The notes under the pieces: model-generated
What the model was told of the DNA's origin: nothing
What the model saw: the letters and a program-made list of their open reading frames with translations, nothing else
Databases searched by the model: none
Made by a program: the position numbers and the translations under genes
Source: Dicaeum eximium
Taxonomy: Eukaryota; Chordata; Aves; Passeriformes; Dicaeidae
NCBI GenBank assembly: GCA_013396995.1
Contig: VWZP01010489.1
Location: forward strand, 559,237-623,236
Direction of reading: 5' to 3'
DNA: 64,000 nt
Shown: positions 33,301 through 60,850 of the stretch, piece after piece
Layout: every line of letters begins with the position of its first letter
Position numbering within the stretch: the stretch's first letter is position 1

Positions 33301-35270
33301 CCTGGAAAGCTCAGAGCAAAGGCACCCAGGGCCAGGTAACACACCTGGGATAACACACCTGGGATAACACACCTGGAAATGCCCCGGGCGTCCCCGCAGC
33401 TCCTACTTACAATTGGTACAGAATGGTCGTCTTCCCTGCATTGTCCAGGCCCACAATGATCACTTTGTGCTCTGCAATGAAGACAGCACTGGTCAGTCAC
33501 AGCTGCTGGGTCTGGATCAAGGTTAGTGCCACGTCTGCCACTGCCTTCCTGAGCCACCAGTGCCCAGGCCAGGTGTGTTCTAGGCCAGCCCAGAAAGTCT
33601 GTGTGGGCAGGGAAGGGACTGGAAATTTCTGCCCCTCCACAGGAACCATTCCTGAGAGATTTCAGAAGGATGTTTTCCATCTCTGACTGCCAATGTCACG
33701 CTGGGATCCGCTCCCAAGTTCCTGGGGGGTTTTGCAGCCTGTATCAAACTCCATCCCCCCCAGCCACAGCAGCTCTCAACTCCACTTTCTCTCCATCCAG
33801 GCAATCTCTTGATGTCTTTGTAAAGAACTGGTAAAACCCCAGCCAGGCTGCTCTGCAGTGAGATCCCTGTGCCCCCTTTCCTCCTGGGGAACAGATGTGC
33901 CCTTGAACATTTCACAGGGCACGTTCACCCAGTTTGGTCTTGGACAAGCCACCAGGTGCTCCACAACCCACCTCTGACATTTTGGAGCTCAGTGCCCCAA
34001 TCAATTCTTGCTTCCCTTCAGCACCTCCTCTCCTGTGCATCACAAAAGTGACTGGGAGCTCTACAGCTGGTGGTGTCAAGCACATCCAAATTGATGATTT
34101 CCAGTTTGGGTGAGCACAGCCAGCTCTCAGCTCTGTTACACAACTTGCACTTGCACAACCAAGCAGCACCAGTCACATAAAAGCCTGGTGAGAAGGGGGT
34201 TTCTCTCCTCCTTCCTCGTGTTCCTCAAGGGCAACAAAATGCCATTAAAAACATGCCCAAGCTTCAGACACTGAGATCAATTCCCACCAGCAAACTAAAC
34301 TCACACTGATTTATCCCACAGGAGGGAGGGGACAGGGGTCAGGTAAGTGGGGGTTTCTCGGGTTTGATTTTATCAATATTGTGTGGTTTTGCAGAGTTGT
34401 CTTTCACACCATCCAATACAAATTCCAGCTTTAATAACTTTGCATAACGGCACAATATTGTAAAAGCGTCTGCTTACCTGACCCCACATAACTAGGAACT
34501 TTTGTGTCAGGTGGGATGCTGCCAGCATAGTGGATGTTAGGAAATCAGTTGGAACAGGAGGTCTGAGGTGGGGCTGGATGCTATAAGACAAAAATATTTT
34601 GTTGTATTTGCACTATGCATTAACAGGGACATAACTGGGACACTCAACGAGCAGGCGTGAGAGTACTCAGGTTCACTCAAAATCAAATTCCAAGGACTTT
34701 AGAAACATGGAAAGAGCATCAGGAGGTGTTTTGCAGTTAAAGTTACAACTCTCAAGAACACCTTGCTGTAAGGAGACAGGTGTTAAAAATCCCAGAATCC
34801 CGGAATGGTTTAGGTTGGAAGAGAAATTAAGAATCATCCAGTGCCACCCCTGCCATGGCAGGGACACCTCCCACTGTCCCAGGCTGCTCCCAGCCCCAGT
34901 GTCCAACCTGGCCTGGGACACTTCCAGGGATCCAGGGGCAGCCACAACTGCAGCTATAAATAACATTTACTCCATGAACGAGCCACTTATCGAGGTTTGC
35001 CACTTAAACGCACACTCTGCCCACAGCGAGCCGAACCCACCCGCCACGCCGCGCTCCTCTGGCACACATCAATAATTTACCAGGCGGCTGCCAGGAAATG
35101 AGCACTCCAGTAACTGAGGGAATGAGGGAAAAAAGGTTAAAGCTTCGACTTCCAGGAGCCCGTGCGGCCGCCCCGGAGCGGCTGTGGGTCCCTCCGGCTC
35201 GCCCTCGGTCCCCCCGGGCCTCACCCTGGTGGTTGAAGAGCCTCCATATCCTGGTGAAGAGGATCCCCAT
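27315..35270 (-). CDS. ARL5A: ADP-ribosylation factor-like protein 5A, complete
   Basis: ARL5A is a small GTPase of the ARF family that acts at the trans-Golgi, where its GTP form recruits effectors such as the GARP tether. Exons 35225-35270, 33411-33471, 31094-31241, 30052-30135, 28021-28172 and 27315-27363 join to 179 codons plus TGA, the usual length. Gly2 (MGILF) is the myristoylation site. The P-loop GLDNAGKT is at residues 23-30, switch I PTIG at 46-49, switch II WDIGGQE at 65-71 and the base-specificity motif NKQD at 125-128. The CCAL motif and the C-terminus SRLKIR are also present. All introns are GT-AG. From memory the protein differs from human ARL5A by only a few conservative changes (for example Val for Ile, Lys for Arg). 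The paralogue ARL5B is excluded by the NEB/CACNB4 neighbours. Confidence 0.97.
27740..27920 (+). mobile_element. CR1 LINE 3' end in ARL5A intron 5
   Basis: GGCACAGGGTGCCCAGAGCA, GCTGCCCCTGGATCCCTGGC and CCAACCCAAACCATTCTGGG are the CR1 3' terminus, opposite to the gene's direction. Confidence 0.88.
28021..28172 (-). CDS. ARL5A: ARL5A exon 5 (NKQD motif)
   Basis: 152 nt encoding DLKKAGLLIFANKQDVKECM through DHQWHIQACCALTGE plus GG of Gly164. It carries the guanine-specificity motif NKQD. Acceptor AG is at 28174-28173 and donor GT at 28020-28019. Confidence 0.97.
28173..30051 (-). other. ARL5A: ARL5A intron 4
   Basis: No exon was seen. At 29095-29290 lies an A/C-only low-complexity tract (AAACCCAACC, CAAACAAACA words). 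The rest is unique sequence. Confidence 0.75.
30052..30135 (-). CDS. ARL5A: ARL5A exon 4
   Basis: 84 nt encoding FVIVVVDSTDRERISVTKEE and LYKMLAHE. VDSTDRERI is the conserved ARF-family strand-loop. Acceptor AG is at 30137-30136 and donor GT at 30051-30050. Confidence 0.97.
30136..31093 (-). other. ARL5A: ARL5A intron 3
   Basis: Unique intron sequence with an AT/TG microsatellite at 30781-30818. No recognised element. Confidence 0.75.
31094..31241 (-). CDS. ARL5A: ARL5A exon 3 (switch I and II)
   Basis: 148 nt completing Phe36 and encoding SMNEVVHTSPTIGSNVEE through WDIGGQESLRSSWNTYYTNT to Glu85. Acceptor AG is at 31243-31242 and donor GT at 31093-31092. Nearly all third positions are G or C, unlike exons 2, 4 and 5. 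Confidence 0.97.
31242..33410 (-). other. ARL5A: ARL5A intron 2
   Basis: 2.2 kb of unique sequence. A 14-bp repeat (ACACCTGGGATAAC, three copies) lies at 33340-33376, about 35 nt downstream of the exon 2 donor. No other element was recognised. Confidence 0.75.
33411..33471 (-). CDS. ARL5A: ARL5A exon 2 (P-loop)
   Basis: 61 nt encoding EHKVIIVGLDNAGKTTILYQ plus TT of Phe36. It carries the GxxxxGKT nucleotide-binding loop. Acceptor AG is at 33473-33472 and donor GT at 33410-33409. Confidence 0.97.
33472..35224 (-). other. ARL5A: ARL5A intron 1
   Basis: Contains one CR1 fragment (34790-34955). The rest is unique and becomes CpG-rich towards exon 1. Confidence 0.75.
34790..34955 (-). mobile_element. 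CR1 LINE 3' fragment
   Basis: AATCCCGGAATGGTTTAGGT, CCTCCCACTGTCCCAGGCTG and GATCCAGGGGCAGCCACAAC are the complemented CR1 end. Confidence 0.9.
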
Positions 35271-35520
35271 CCTGGGCCGGGCCGGGCCGCGCCGGGCGCG
35301 CTGCGCTGACGCGCGGGGGCGGCACCGCGGCCGCCATTACACGGCACCGCCTCGGTGTGCCCGAGAGAGCTCCGCGCCCCGCAGACAGCCCAGGGCTGTG
35401 AGGGTGTGAGGGTGTGAGGGAGCCCGGAGCCACCCCCCCTGCCGCGGGCACCTCCCGCTTCACAGCCCTGCCGGGGCCTCCCCGCCCTCGCAGCGAGGGA
35501 TCTCTCCCCGGTACCGCGTC
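35155..35520 (-). promoter_or_regulatory. ARL5A: ARL5A CpG-island promoter
   Basis: A dense CpG block spans exon 1. It holds GGGCCGGGCCGGGCCGCGCC, a GC box (GGGGGCGG) and, at 35331-35339, CCGCCATTA, which on the gene strand is TAATGGCGG, a YY1-type site 60 nt before the ATG. There is no TATA box. This layout fits a housekeeping gene with initiation near the YY1 site. Confidence 0.75.
35225..35270 (-). CDS. ARL5A: ARL5A exon 1 (start codon)
   Basis: ATG at 35270-35268 encodes MGILFTRIWRLFNHQ plus one G of the next codon. Donor GT is at 35224-35223 (CAGG/GTGAGG). The 5' UTR continues into the CpG island. Confidence 0.96.
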
Positions 35521-35554
35521 GAAATCACCTTCTCCCTTCAGGTGTAAGCCGTTC

Positions 35555-36110
35555 TTCCATGTCCTGTCCCTCCGTGCCTTGTCCCCAGTCCCTCTCCAGC
35601 TCTCCTGGAGCCCCTTCAGGCCCTGGCAGGACTCTGAGCTCTCCCTGGATTCTTCCCTTCTCCAGGGAAGAATTCCAGCCCTCCCAGCCCGGCTGCAGTT
35701 TATGATGACACTACCTTCACTTTGCCCTACTAAAACTTGGTGCTCTGAGGACAGCTTTAGAATAACGTGGATGAATTTGCCCCTCAGTAGCTGGAGTGAG
35801 TTTGCATAAGGGCACGCTTGGCACTGGAATGGGCTCTAAGATCTGCCCAGAGCCTTCTCTTCTCTGAGATAAATTTCTCTGTCCAAACCCTGCACTGAGT
35901 TAAAATCCTCAGGGATTTGAAATTCCCAGGCAATAATTAGGTTGTGCACAGCTGTGTTACTGCCTGAGACAAGACATTGGGTATTTGTCCTCCCCCTTGT
36001 CCTGTCCCTGACACCGAATTCCTTCCCCTGCCAGGGCAGGGACATCTTCCACTGTGCCACGGTTCTCCAAGCCCCGTCCAGCCTGGCCTTGGACACTGCC
36101 AGGGATGGGA
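35555..36110 (-). mobile_element. Two CR1 fragments, reverse orientation
   Basis: 35560-35705 complements the 5' part of the 16050/45025-type copy (TCTCCAGCTCTCCTGGAGCC, CAGGACTCTGAGCTCTCCCT). 35985-36110 complements a later part (GGGACATCTTCCACTGTGCC, CAGCCTGGCCTTGGACACTG). Confidence 0.82.
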
Positions 36111-37024
36111 CATGAAATCTCCTTTCCTATTCCAGTGGTTTTTCATCTTTCCTTCAAGCAGCTTTTATTCCCACAGCAGCTTCTTGCATTTAATTTTCCC
36201 TGCTGGTCTGGAACCAAAGCAGCAAGGTCAGAGTATTCTCCAATTTTCTGTGTCCACAGACTTTTGTGTTTCCTGTTGCTCTGGAGGGAAATTTATGGCC
36301 CTGAACAGTTTCAGAAGAGAAATATCCCGATAATTCCCTGTGCCAGTCCGCCCCGGTGTCGCAGCTGTGGGTCCCGGGACCGCGGGTAACCCGCAGGGAA
36401 AGGGAGCAGCTCCTCCGGGGTAAAACATTCCGCAAGTTCAGCATCCAGCCTGCAATGCGTTAATTATTCATTAGCTGTCAATTATCCCCTTTTCTGCCGG
36501 TCCTCAGCTTGGAATTTCAGGAGCACTCGGGGTTCTTTTGTGTTCTCAGCTCTCCTGGGCTCGGGGCAGGGTTCGGTGGCTGCACAGCTGTGGGAGAGCT
36601 ACCGAAGTTCAGTTAAACCATTTATTCATTTTTTATTTAAAATAAAAAACTCTGAGGTTTTCCCCCGTGTCATTTGTTTGGATTTTTTTTCGGTACGGCA
36701 GCCTGGTTGAACCTGGATCGTACTGCTGGTTTTTATGGGCTAAGCTGAGCTTCCCAGTGGAAGCTTTCTAGGAAAGCATTCCAGTGGGCAGGGCTGGGTA
36801 CAGCCTCGCAATTCCCTGCTGGAAATCTGGGAGGGCTTTCTGGGGTCGTGTACTGCAATTCCCTGTTGGAAATCTGGGAGGGTTTTTCGGGTCGTGTACG
36901 TTTTGTTCCAGCTGTAACACAGACAGGGTCAGGGAGGCTGTGCTGGGGAAGTGCTTCGAATGCCGACAGAAGGATTTCACCATGGAAATGCTTCTGTGCA
37001 GAAAGAAAAAACCAAACGGAGAGG

Positions 37025-37345
37025 ATATAGAATGCCTTAGGTTGGAAAAGGCCTCCAAGATATTTGAGTCCAACCATTCCCCCGGCACTGCCCCTGTCCC
37101 CAAGTGCCACATCCACAGGGCTGTGACATCCCTGCAGGGCTGGGGGCTCCACCTGAGCACCTTTTCCATGAAGGAATTTCCCCCAAATCCACCCTGAGCT
37201 CCCCTGGGCCAGCCTGAGGCCGTTCCCTCTCCTCCTGTCCCTGTTCCCTGGGAGCAGAGCCCGACCCCCCCGGCTGTCCCCTCCTGGCAGCAATTCCAGA
37301 GAGGGAAAAGATCCCTCTGCATCCTCCTTTTCTCCAGGCTNGCCC
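37025..37345 (-). mobile_element. CR1 LINE 3' fragment, contains the only N
   Basis: ATAGAATGCCTTAGGTTGG, AAAAGGCCTCCAAGATATTT and CCTGTTCCCTGGGAGCAGAG through TTTTCTCCAGGCT follow the complemented CR1 3' region for 320 bp. The undetermined base is at 37341, at the right edge. Confidence 0.88.
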
Positions 37346-37689
37346 CTTCCCCACACAGGACACTTAAGGACACAGACAGTTTAAGCAGCTTAAGAAATTT
37401 TAACCCCTAGGATATGAAAACACACAAAAGGCTTTTTTTTTTTTTTGCTCAGTTATATTTATTTGAAAACCCTTCTGCTTTTCAGCAGCAGCTTAGATGA
37501 AAACTCACGCGTTGAGATCTGATTTTGAACACACAGCCAAGAAAATCCCAGTGAACAGAATTTTAAGAGCTTTAGGTCTGCCTGAGGGCTGTAAATGCAC
37601 CGTGCAGCTCACCTGGCCAACGTGCTCTGTCCCTCCAAGGCAGGGTCGGGGTGCTCACAGCATCTCTGGCAGGTTGCTGGTTCCTGTTT

Positions 37690-37880
37690 CTCATTTTTGG
37701 GGAGAGGAGGCTGGAACTCTCTGCCAGAGGCAGCATCTTCCAATGCTTTCAGTTTTCCAGGACAGCATAAATGGCTGGAGGTGGCACTCAGGGCTCTGGG
37801 CTGGTGACAAAGTGGGCGTCAGTCACAGCTGGACTCGATGGCCTTGGAGGTCTTTTCCAACTGTCACCATTCGGTGATAA
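37690..37880 (+). mobile_element. CR1 LINE 3' fragment
   Basis: GGCTGGAACTCTCTGCCAGA, GGACTCGATGGCCTTGGAGG and TCTTTTCCAACTGTCACCAT match the CR1 terminus. Confidence 0.7.
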
Positions 37881-38342
37881 ACTATTAATTATCTTTTAAT
37901 TATGCAGTCCTTAACCCTCCCATCACTCTGCCCCTTGTTCCTGCCTAGGAACCAATTCTAACCGAGTGGGAGATCCCAGCAAGGAGCAGCTCCAAAGCCC
38001 TGAACATTCCCGAGAATCCTTCAAAGGAGCAGTTGGCTGCAAGGACCTCATTCCCTGCTGGATCAGCAGGAATTATCTGTATTTCTGTACTTCTGGGTCG
38101 CAGCTATTTCAGCTCCTTACAAAAATAAACACCATTTATTTCACAGAGCAGATGCATCTCCTTCTTCAGAACCTCATTAAATTTTCCTAAAAATGTAACA
38201 CATGAGGCTGCTGCCAAAAACTATTGGCAAACAACAAAAATGCCACAGGACTCTGGGTTTCTCCTGACTCTCCCAAGCATTTTCCCAATCTTAGTGCAGG
38301 ACACAAAGAGACTGGACAGATTTTTAAACACTTGGTAGTTTT

Positions 38343-41300
38343 GTTCATTTATTGTAGAAAAGTTATTGTAATGCAGTTCATCTTTGTACATCTAAATTCC
38401 AGAAAACGAATCCATAGAAATGAGGATACTATGGGCATGCAGTCTGCATGATCCTGGTCACAAAAATAACACCACTTTTTTTTTTTTTCCCTCTTTTTTT
38501 TTTCCCTTTTTTTTTCAATTTTTGTAGTTTTCTTTGAAAGCCACTAAAAGCAGAGGGAGAGCAGAGCATGCACCACTGTACACATTGCATAGTATATGGT
38601 ACCCACATGCCTGGTCAGGTGCTACACACACAGGGTCTAGAGGGCAAAACAAAGGGAAAATCAGCAGAAAACACAAATTTGGGGTGGCTCTGTCCCAGTA
38701 AAGGCAGTAATGTCTTCACCAGTGTGGCTCTGAACTGGCTCCCAGCGAGGCAGCACTGCCAGGCTCTCCCTGGGAACCAGTTTGGCTGACAAACAGATTT
38801 TCCAGGATCTGAGCAGCCCAAGGTCTGGAGTGTGCGGTTGGAATGGCTGATCCCAACCTTCTCCCCGCTCTGCTCACACACAGGCTGCGTTCTGCTGGCC
38901 TGGCTCTCCCTGTCTGCACCAGGAGGGATCAGGGGTGTCCCAATCCCAAACACACCTGGGCCCACACGCTCCTTAACCTCACCTGAGTGGGAATTCTGGG
39001 TGCTGTGACCTTCCCTCCCCCACCTCCAAGCTCTGTGTCCCCACCAACATTTCCTGGGAGCGTTTCATTCCCGACCTTGGGCTGCTGGTGAATTCACCAG
39101 TCACATCCCAGATCTACACATTGGCCAAAATTAAAGTTATTCATGTGATTTCAGCTTCCAGGAGGAAATCAGCAGAAATGAATGCAGTGGGCTTTGTGAT
39201 TTGAAAAGGTTCTTTTTGTTGTCATTAATTAGTTAATATGGAAGGGATACAAGTTATCGAAAAATTAATCCCATGTGCAAAATGCCAGAATCAACTGCTG
39301 AAGTATCAGGCAGCAAGTAAACAGATCAAAAATGCAATAAATCCACAGATGCTGGATCAGAAATCTCCCCCTTGGTTCCAAAACCACGATGCCAGATGCA
39401 GGAGTGGAATTATTGTAAATTTGTGCTATTACAAATGTGCTTCTTTTCCCTTGCTCTGTTGTGACACCGTTGGCAAGAGAGAGTTCTGAGCTCTGTGGAT
39501 CCTCTGGTGCAGAGCAGATTTAACAGGGGGATGTTCCAGTCAATCACAGCTGGGATTTCAGGCAATATTGGGAAGGCAGGGGATGCTCAGGAGGTGCCAC
39601 TCCCGGGCACACCTTGCTCTTGGACAAGACAGGAGCTGCTGTCACTGCCAGGGAATTTGGTTTCCACAAATCGTCCTGGGACCAAGGCAAGGCTGCTCCC
39701 AGGAGGAGCAGCTCAAGGAGGAGTTTCCTGCTCCCAGGAGGAGTTTCAAAGGAATAAAGGAGTGACATTTGTTAACATTTGAAGTGATTTCCACCTCCTC
39801 CCCAAATTCTCTAGATGGATCTAATCACAATATTTCTCCTGACTGCTTGAGTGGATTCGACACACTGTGAAAGAAATCTGAAATTTCACTCCTAAGTAGC
39901 ATTTTCACCTCTGAGTTAATTCCTTACATATATTTTACAACTTTATTGTAATTTCCCTTTTTTTTTAAAAGATACACCTTTATTTTTCTCTATAAAATAA
40001 ACTGGGCTTGGTAACAACCTCACCAAGGTTATTCAAATGCCTCTTAAAATGACACCACACTCTCTTTTAGGATCATTTTAACTCCATTTCCCCAGAGTTA
40101 AGCTTGGCTGCATTACAGGATCCTGCAGCCTTTGTAGGACAAATATTTGAGGGAATGAGAGGCAACTCCAACAAAACACATGGCAGCAGAATCCCATGGA
40201 TCCAAACCTGGACTGGCACCAACAGGGGTAGCAGAACTTGATTTTAAAATGCACATTTTTAGGAGCAAACCCAGGTTTGTATAAATAACATTTTATAAAA
40301 TATGCATCTGATTTTGTCATGTGTAGTGCCCAATTATTTTCCCTTAAAAAAAAATCAAGAATGTGAGACCAAGGACAAGTTTCAGAAATACTGAACTTGT
40401 GAAAGAAAATACAGCACAGGACACATTTAATGGATTATTAAAGAAAAAAGGAGTGTCAGAACCCCTGACTTACCCACACCAGTGTGCTGTGAACAACAGG
40501 AATAACAATATTATTTTAGAATGGTGAAGTCAGTAAAGACAGGAGAGTCTGGATGCTCCAGGGAATTCTGTGGTGTTGAGACCAAACTGAATTCAGAGGA
40601 TTTGGCATCAAACTGAAGTTACAAATATCAGCAGCTGTGAGTTGCACGTCCCATGGGAGAAATGTTTGGCATCAGGAAAAGAATCTATACACGTTAAATA
40701 CAACTCCAGGGAGAAAGTATTTGAAATTCAAAGGTTAGCAATTAAAATAATTGATTCCCAAACATAAGAATGTGCTGAATTTTCTCTTTAGAGATTGTTG
40801 TTATCACCTTGATTGGTTAAATCCTTGTTAATCCCAAAGTGTCCGAATGAGAAGCTCAGATAACAACAAAACTTTAAAAAAATCCCTATTTTATAAACAT
40901 TTCTAAACCCTCTGTCTCTGCCAGAGCTCAGAACAGAGCTCTGGTCTTCAGTATTATTTTAATAACAAGAAATGATGTGAGGACTGGAGAATGAGGCTGG
41001 ATTGCTTCAGTCAGGAACACATGAACTCCACAATTTCAACTAAACCACAAGAGAGCTGCTCAGCAGTGCTGGGATCCCACTGGGAATTACCAACCCTGAT
41101 CCCCAGCACAGCTTTCACTCCTTACTGTGTCCTGCACAGAAATCCCTCTGTAAACAAAGACTGCCCACAGTATCTGCAATAAAGGAGGAGTCTCCCAGCA
41201 TGGCTGGGGTATTTGTACTTCAAGAAAATCTCTTTTCAAAGAATTAAACACCCAGCAAGGAGGGAGACCTGAGGGCCCCTGGTTCCTTTGATTACAGTGG

Positions 41301-43811
41301 AGTGGGCTCTGGGAGAAACTCAGGACACCCAGGAGCCAAGGCAGCTTAACCCCACGGAATAAAAACCTCAGGCCAATCCCTGACCTCCCTCACAAGTTTG
41401 TTTTTGTCAAACCCAAGTTGTTTTGGCACTTGAGATGTTCAGGTGATGGATTGTGCAGACCAGCAGTGGCTGGGGATCCTTCCCTGGCCTGGGGTGACAC
41501 GGAAGACTTAAAACCAGGCTCTAGATCTTTGCAAAATGCAAATATGCAAATATGCAGATCTCCTCAAGCAGTAATGAGCTGATCCCTAATCTAGTGCAGA
41601 ATAAAGAGAAGCAGCTGCTGCCCAGGGTTCTACAGCTCCCCTGCAATCAGGACTTCTCTGCAGGAACAAGGAGAGCTCAGAGAAGGGGTGGCCTAAGGCC
41701 TCCTTTGTTCCTTCTTGTGCTCTCCATGGAAAAAGGGCTGGAAAACTTCCTGGATGCTGCAGCACAGAGTCCTGGAGGAGCTGCCAGTGCCAGGTCCTGC
41801 CACGTTCCCTCAGCCTCAGAGCTCCTCTGGCCTCTGCAGCCACAGGGAATCGGCAGGATCAGGTCTGGCAGATCCATCCCGAACTCTGGGACTCCACTGG
41901 ATGCAGAGATTTCCATCTTTTCCTTGGTAACTGTTCCATTGGGATCACCCAGTGGTGCTGGAGCTGCCTGTTAGGCAGTGGGGTCATTAAAATGGTTAAT
42001 TAATCTCGTGTCTGCCACCTTGTACTGCTGCTGGAGATGGGCGTGGGTTTGGGTGTCCCACAAAGGACATGGATTGCTTTTCCCAGCATCTTCAGGAGGA
42101 TAATCAGACTCCAGGATGCTGGAAACACCAGTGGTCTTTGCCAACTGGTCCAGGACGTAGAAGAAACTGGAATATCCCAGAAATTCCTTTAGTGCTACAT
42201 GCTTTCAAAGCCTGGGTTCAGCAGGCTTTGGGAGGAAAACAGGAAAATAAAACAGTTAACGATCCTTATTTTGGGGAAAAAAAAACCAGTTGTGACATGA
42301 ACCTGCATAAAGAAATGCATGTTGAGCAGGATTGTGTAAATTCCAGGGAATGTGTGCAGTGGGGGATCTCGGGAGGCTCTGCTGGAAGATGTCAGTGCTT
42401 GTACAAAATGGGCAATGGGGGTCAATTTTCAATCCCATGGGATCTAAGGCTTCACTGATGGTGTAAAACACAAGGTCCAACTACAGAAATTCATCTTTTG
42501 GAAGGAACTCAAGACTCAGTAGGTGAAAGAAATGATTGGTAGGAAGTAAGGCAGCAATATCTCCAAGGATTTATCATAGCTCTTGGAATCCAAAGCTTGG
42601 AATCAGCTCTACGACTTCCCTGGGAGCAGATTTTTGTCTGATATTCCCTTTTTATTGCAATTCTGACCGAGATGTTGTTTGAAATATTTGTCACTGCTGA
42701 CTGTTTAAGCCCAGTCCCTCCCCTTGGATTTCATGGCTGGAATGGACCTTCTGGAGAGTTCTTGTGCACCGCTGGAATTGTCAGACATTCAGAGGTGGAT
42801 TTGGGAGGATGGAACATGTGGGCAGCTACTCGGGGTACTGGGGTGTAGGTACTTTACACACAGGGTCAGAGGAGGGGATTGTTCTCCATTTTAAAAAGCA
42901 GGATAAAAATGGGACAAAAATCTGATATCTCTAAACTCCTGTTCCATTTAGCCATATTCAGGTAAAAGAGTGGGAAAAGAAAAGACAATTCCCAACCTCC
43001 AAGCACACAAAGGATGGAGTTTGTTCCTTTTCCTGTCCCTATTTCCCGTCTCCTGTCGCAGTTCCTCCCTGCAGGTCCTGACAAAACTGGCAGGACTGGC
43101 TGAACTCAAGAATCATTTGGCTGCAACATTCATGCCAGGTCTAAAAATAATTTCAAACTGGAAAGTGTTTTGTAACTGCTGCAATAATTTGGGATATTTG
43201 GCACTCTCAAGAGTTTACATTTGGTTTGTCTGAAAAAGCCATTCTGGAAAGAAATCGTTAGAATAAATCCTTTTACTCTAACCTGAAATGGAAATTGAGC
43301 TCCCAGCAAACAAATACTGGAGCTGACTTTCTGACTTTCAGTGGTTTGTAATTTTCAGATTTTTCTTTGTATTCGTTTATTTTTTTCCCAACATGCTCAC
43401 TTCGACTTTCCAGTCAATTCACCCAAATTCCAACAGGAATTGGTTTATAAATTGGTTCCAACTGGAACTGGTCATTTGGAATTTCCAGCACAGGAAATTA
43501 TTTTATAAGTGCCTCGATAAGTACCCAAAATTACAAACGGATGTGTCTAATACCTAAGGACAAGAAAAAAATATGGCTATAAATGCAAATGCTGTATTAA
43601 ACCCAAAAAAAATCCCAAAAACAACCTCTATGATCGGGCAGAAACGGAAGGGCCGGGCTGGGTTTTGCTGCCCCCTAATTAAACATCAACGACGGCAGAG
43701 TGCAACGGCGGTGTCACCGTCACACCTGCCAAATGAACACGGTTAATTGTTATTTCTAATTGTTATGGCGAGGTACGGACGGGAGGGCGCCGCTTTCGCC
43801 CGGCCCCGCGC
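38343..43811 (-). other. CACNB4: Downstream region and possible long 3' UTR of CACNB4
   Basis: 5.5 kb between the CACNB4 stop and ARL5A with no coding block. Minus-strand AATAAA signals occur at 39979-39984 and 38348-38353. The leftmost follows a T/C-rich tract (38478-38520) and could end the transcript. Mammalian CACNB4 also has a long 3' UTR, but no cleavage site can be proven here. Confidence 0.35.
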
Positions 43812-59795
<15,984 letters not shown>

Positions 59796-60079
59796 CTGCA
59801 ACACAGCAGAGGGTCCTGGCCACTCCAGCTCCCACATTCCCTCCCTTTGTTACCCACACCCCTTAACTGCTGGAGCCCCGGTCACTGAGAATTCCAGAGT
59901 TTCTGTGCTGCCAGGCACTGAGCCCCCAGAGAACACTGCATGGGACCTGAGGCCCTGGAGAAGGCTCCAAAATGGAATGGCAGCACTGGGATTGTGGGTG
60001 TGGAGTGTGAACAGAAGTGTGTGATAGCACAGGGTGGGAAACTCAGAGTTTAAGGGTTTAGAATACAGTAATAGGATTA

Positions 60080-60540
60080 TAGTGTAGGAAGGATTTTGAG
60101 ATGCTTGAGCATGTCCAGAGGAGGCACCAAGGCTGGTGAGGAGCTGGGAACACAAACCCTGTGAGGAAGCCCTGAGGGAGCTGGAGGTGCTCAGCCTGGA
60201 GAAAAGGAGACTCAGGGGTGCCCTCAGCTCTCTCTGCAATCCCTGAAAGGTGCCTGTGCCCAGCTGGGCTGGGGCTCTGTCTGCAGCAGCTCTGACAGAA
60301 CCAGAGCTCACAGCCTCAGCTGCACCCAGGGAAACACAGGCTGGATGTTGGGGAGAAGTTTTTCACAGAAAGAGTGATCAAGTTCTGGAATGTTCTGCCC
60401 TGGAGGTGGTGCAGTCCCCATCCCTGGGTGTGTTTAACAAAGCCTGGATGTGGCACTGGGTGCCAGGGTTTAGCTGAGCTCTTGGGGCTGGTGATCTTAA
60501 AGGTCTCCTCCAACCCAGTGATTCTGTGAATTCTGTGAAT
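60080..60540 (+). mobile_element. CR1 LINE 3' end, longest copy in the window
   Basis: About 430 bp follow CR1: GAGCATGTCCAGAGGAGGCA, GAGGTGCTCAGCCTGGAGAA, AGGCTGGATGTTGGGGAGAA, GTTCTGGAATGTTCTGCCCT and the tail AACCCAGTGATTCTGTGAAT. Confidence 0.93.
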
Positions 60541-60599
60541 GGATATAAAGCAAATGGAGGTTTTAGGGCCAAGGCTGCTCCTCCTTCTTCACCTTCCTC

Positions 60600-60850
60600 T
60601 CCATGGGTTTGGGTGCTGTTGTGTGGTTGGATAGAAAAGTCCTCACTGGGGGCAGGGTGGTTGTTATTGGGTTAAAAGTAAAAATAATTTAGGTGTCACT
60701 TCTTAATTGGACAGTTTATCCTTAAAAGGCCTTGCAGAGAGAGAGACAGGGCTCCATTTTTAGTTTGTTAGAGTGAAGTGCTGCAGAGCTCAGGGTGTGT
60801 GAGACTGGGATATCGATGAGAACTGATAAACATCTGAGTCTGAATAGAAA
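60600..60850 (+). mobile_element. Possible ERVL-type LTR fragment
   Basis: TTAAAAGTAAAAATAATTTA, TTTATCCTTAAAAGGCCTTG, CTCCATTTTTAGTTTGTTAG and TGATAAACATCTGAGTCTGA resemble an LTR family I associate with songbird genomes. The match is from memory and the boundaries are unsure. No coding remnant is present. Confidence 0.35.
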
